From Lineus longissimus (lineage: Eukaryota; Nemertea; Pilidiophora; Heteronemertea; Lineidae), in NCBI RefSeq assembly GCF_910592395.1, contig NC_088311.1:9548501-9612500 (forward strand): DNA of 64,000 nt. The letters run 5' to 3'. Position numbers and translations under genes: made by a program. The notes beneath the pieces are model-generated. The model saw only the letters and a list, made by a program, of their open reading frames with translations, was not told the DNA's origin and ran no database searches. Shown here piece after piece: positions 63,239-64,000 of the stretch (position 1 is the first letter of the stretch; every line of letters starts with the position of its first letter).

Positions 63239-64000
63239 ACGTATCGCAGCGAATTGTGACCAAGGGATCAAACTACGGGCCCAAGCGCAGCAAACGCTGT
63301 CACATTCCATAGTTTACGCGGCGATGACAAACCATTAATGATGGCGGAGGCTGCACAGAGCAGAAAGTAACGGAGATGTAATTAGCCGTGGACAGGACAA
63401 CGACCCGTCTATCCCGTTCCCATCTTCAGCCTTATAATGAGAGATAAAACAAAGGAATTGCACTAGTAATTACCGCGGATGTAACAGCGAAGTTCCGAGG
63501 CAGGTCTTTCTGATTTATTACGGCAGTCCTAATCAATGATTAAGTACTCGCAACCAAATGGAGTTCTGTACACGGGCTGTCTATGACTAATCTTGAAGGT
63601 AAATTAACTGCATTTGATGCATGAAGATGGTCGAGTTGATCAAATAACCATGTCATCTTCTGTATTGTCATGCCCTAAGTAGAAATTAGGCTAAAACAAA
63701 CCTAGAGTGCAGTGATGAATAATACAAAACCAATCAACTTCCGCTGCTGACTAAATGCGTTGTGAGTCGATGCCACACCGTGTGCAACCGCTGTCTTGAT
63801 TATACACAGCGTTGTTCTTCTTACGCAGCAGAGTCCCCAGGGACATAGTTTCAGAGCTTGAAATAATTAAAAAGTTGTTTCATCAATTTCTTTCACCTGT
63901 CACAAGTTGAAAGCGGATGCCTTTGGTCTTGAGAGAGAGTAAGTAGTAGGACCGCAGATGGTAATTTTGCCACCGCTCATTGATTTAATTGTTCTAGCTC

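Larger units (their letters stand above)
51874..64000. other. Region upstream (5') of the gene on the minus strand
   Basis: It contains the inverted-repeat elements listed separately and a tandem duplication at 63 kb. I see no further exon with family motifs and no second gene. A GC-richer block at 58.32-58.62 kb has a short plus-strand ORF without a recognisable domain. If the first exon is distant, it may lie here or beyond the right edge. Confidence 0.6.

Overview
This window looks like AT-rich genomic DNA from an invertebrate animal, probably marine. It has very long introns, sharp GT-AG splice sites, no operon-like packing and no long open frames, and it is littered with small inverted-repeat transposons, LINE 3' ends, tRNA-derived SINE fragments, (GAT)n/(GGATT)n microsatellites and poly-C/poly-G runs. 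The one protein-coding gene I can support resembles the invertebrate extracellular DUF7042-7045 families, which I know from molluscs, arthropods and other invertebrates. I cannot name the phylum.

The window is dominated by one minus-strand gene that ordinary ORF calling misses because its exons are only 65-250 nt long. I reconstructed ten consecutive internal exons from right to left: E2 51542-51692, E3 38201-38268, E4 37350-37442, E5 36798-36968, E6 34690-34799, E7 33922-34030, E8 33111-33360, E9 22727-22791, E10 2454-2528 and E11 626-781. All nine junctions are in phase. Together they give 416 cysteine-rich codons with the family motifs in the right order (FPEQWRGMWYQ, CYRCLV, CPFHGSY, CLATWKSG, SADASCMGL, FPEWFWRRDTKW, CETKFQC, CPYDGRY). 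The 3' end lies beyond the left edge. The first coding exon is not settled; candidates lie at 51828-51873 and 51950-52105.

The gene appears to be built from a tandem duplication of a multi-exon module. E2-E3-E4-E5 and E8-E9-E10-E11 carry the same series of intron phases (1-2, 2-1, 1-1, 1-1) and matching motifs in the same positions. This predicts that further exons to the left of the window repeat E6 and E7.

The introns (381 bp to 20.2 kb) and the 12 kb right of the gene hold at least seven kinds of short inverted-repeat element. They include an 841-bp element with perfect 58-bp terminal repeats at 53906-54746, a two-copy TA-flanked family (18446-18584, 22379-22556), a TTAA-flanked element (19157-19383), a GC-rich element (60710-61144), and a family marked by the word AACACAAATATGCAC, two copies of which sit within 25 bp of splice donors of the gene. 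LINE 3' fragments (4232-4630, 31010-31085, 43690-43905), tRNA-like SINE heads (3979-4046, 49731-49800) and two diverged tandem duplications (25623-25800, 63010-63238) complete the picture. I found no rRNA, functional tRNA, CRISPR array or prokaryote-like system.
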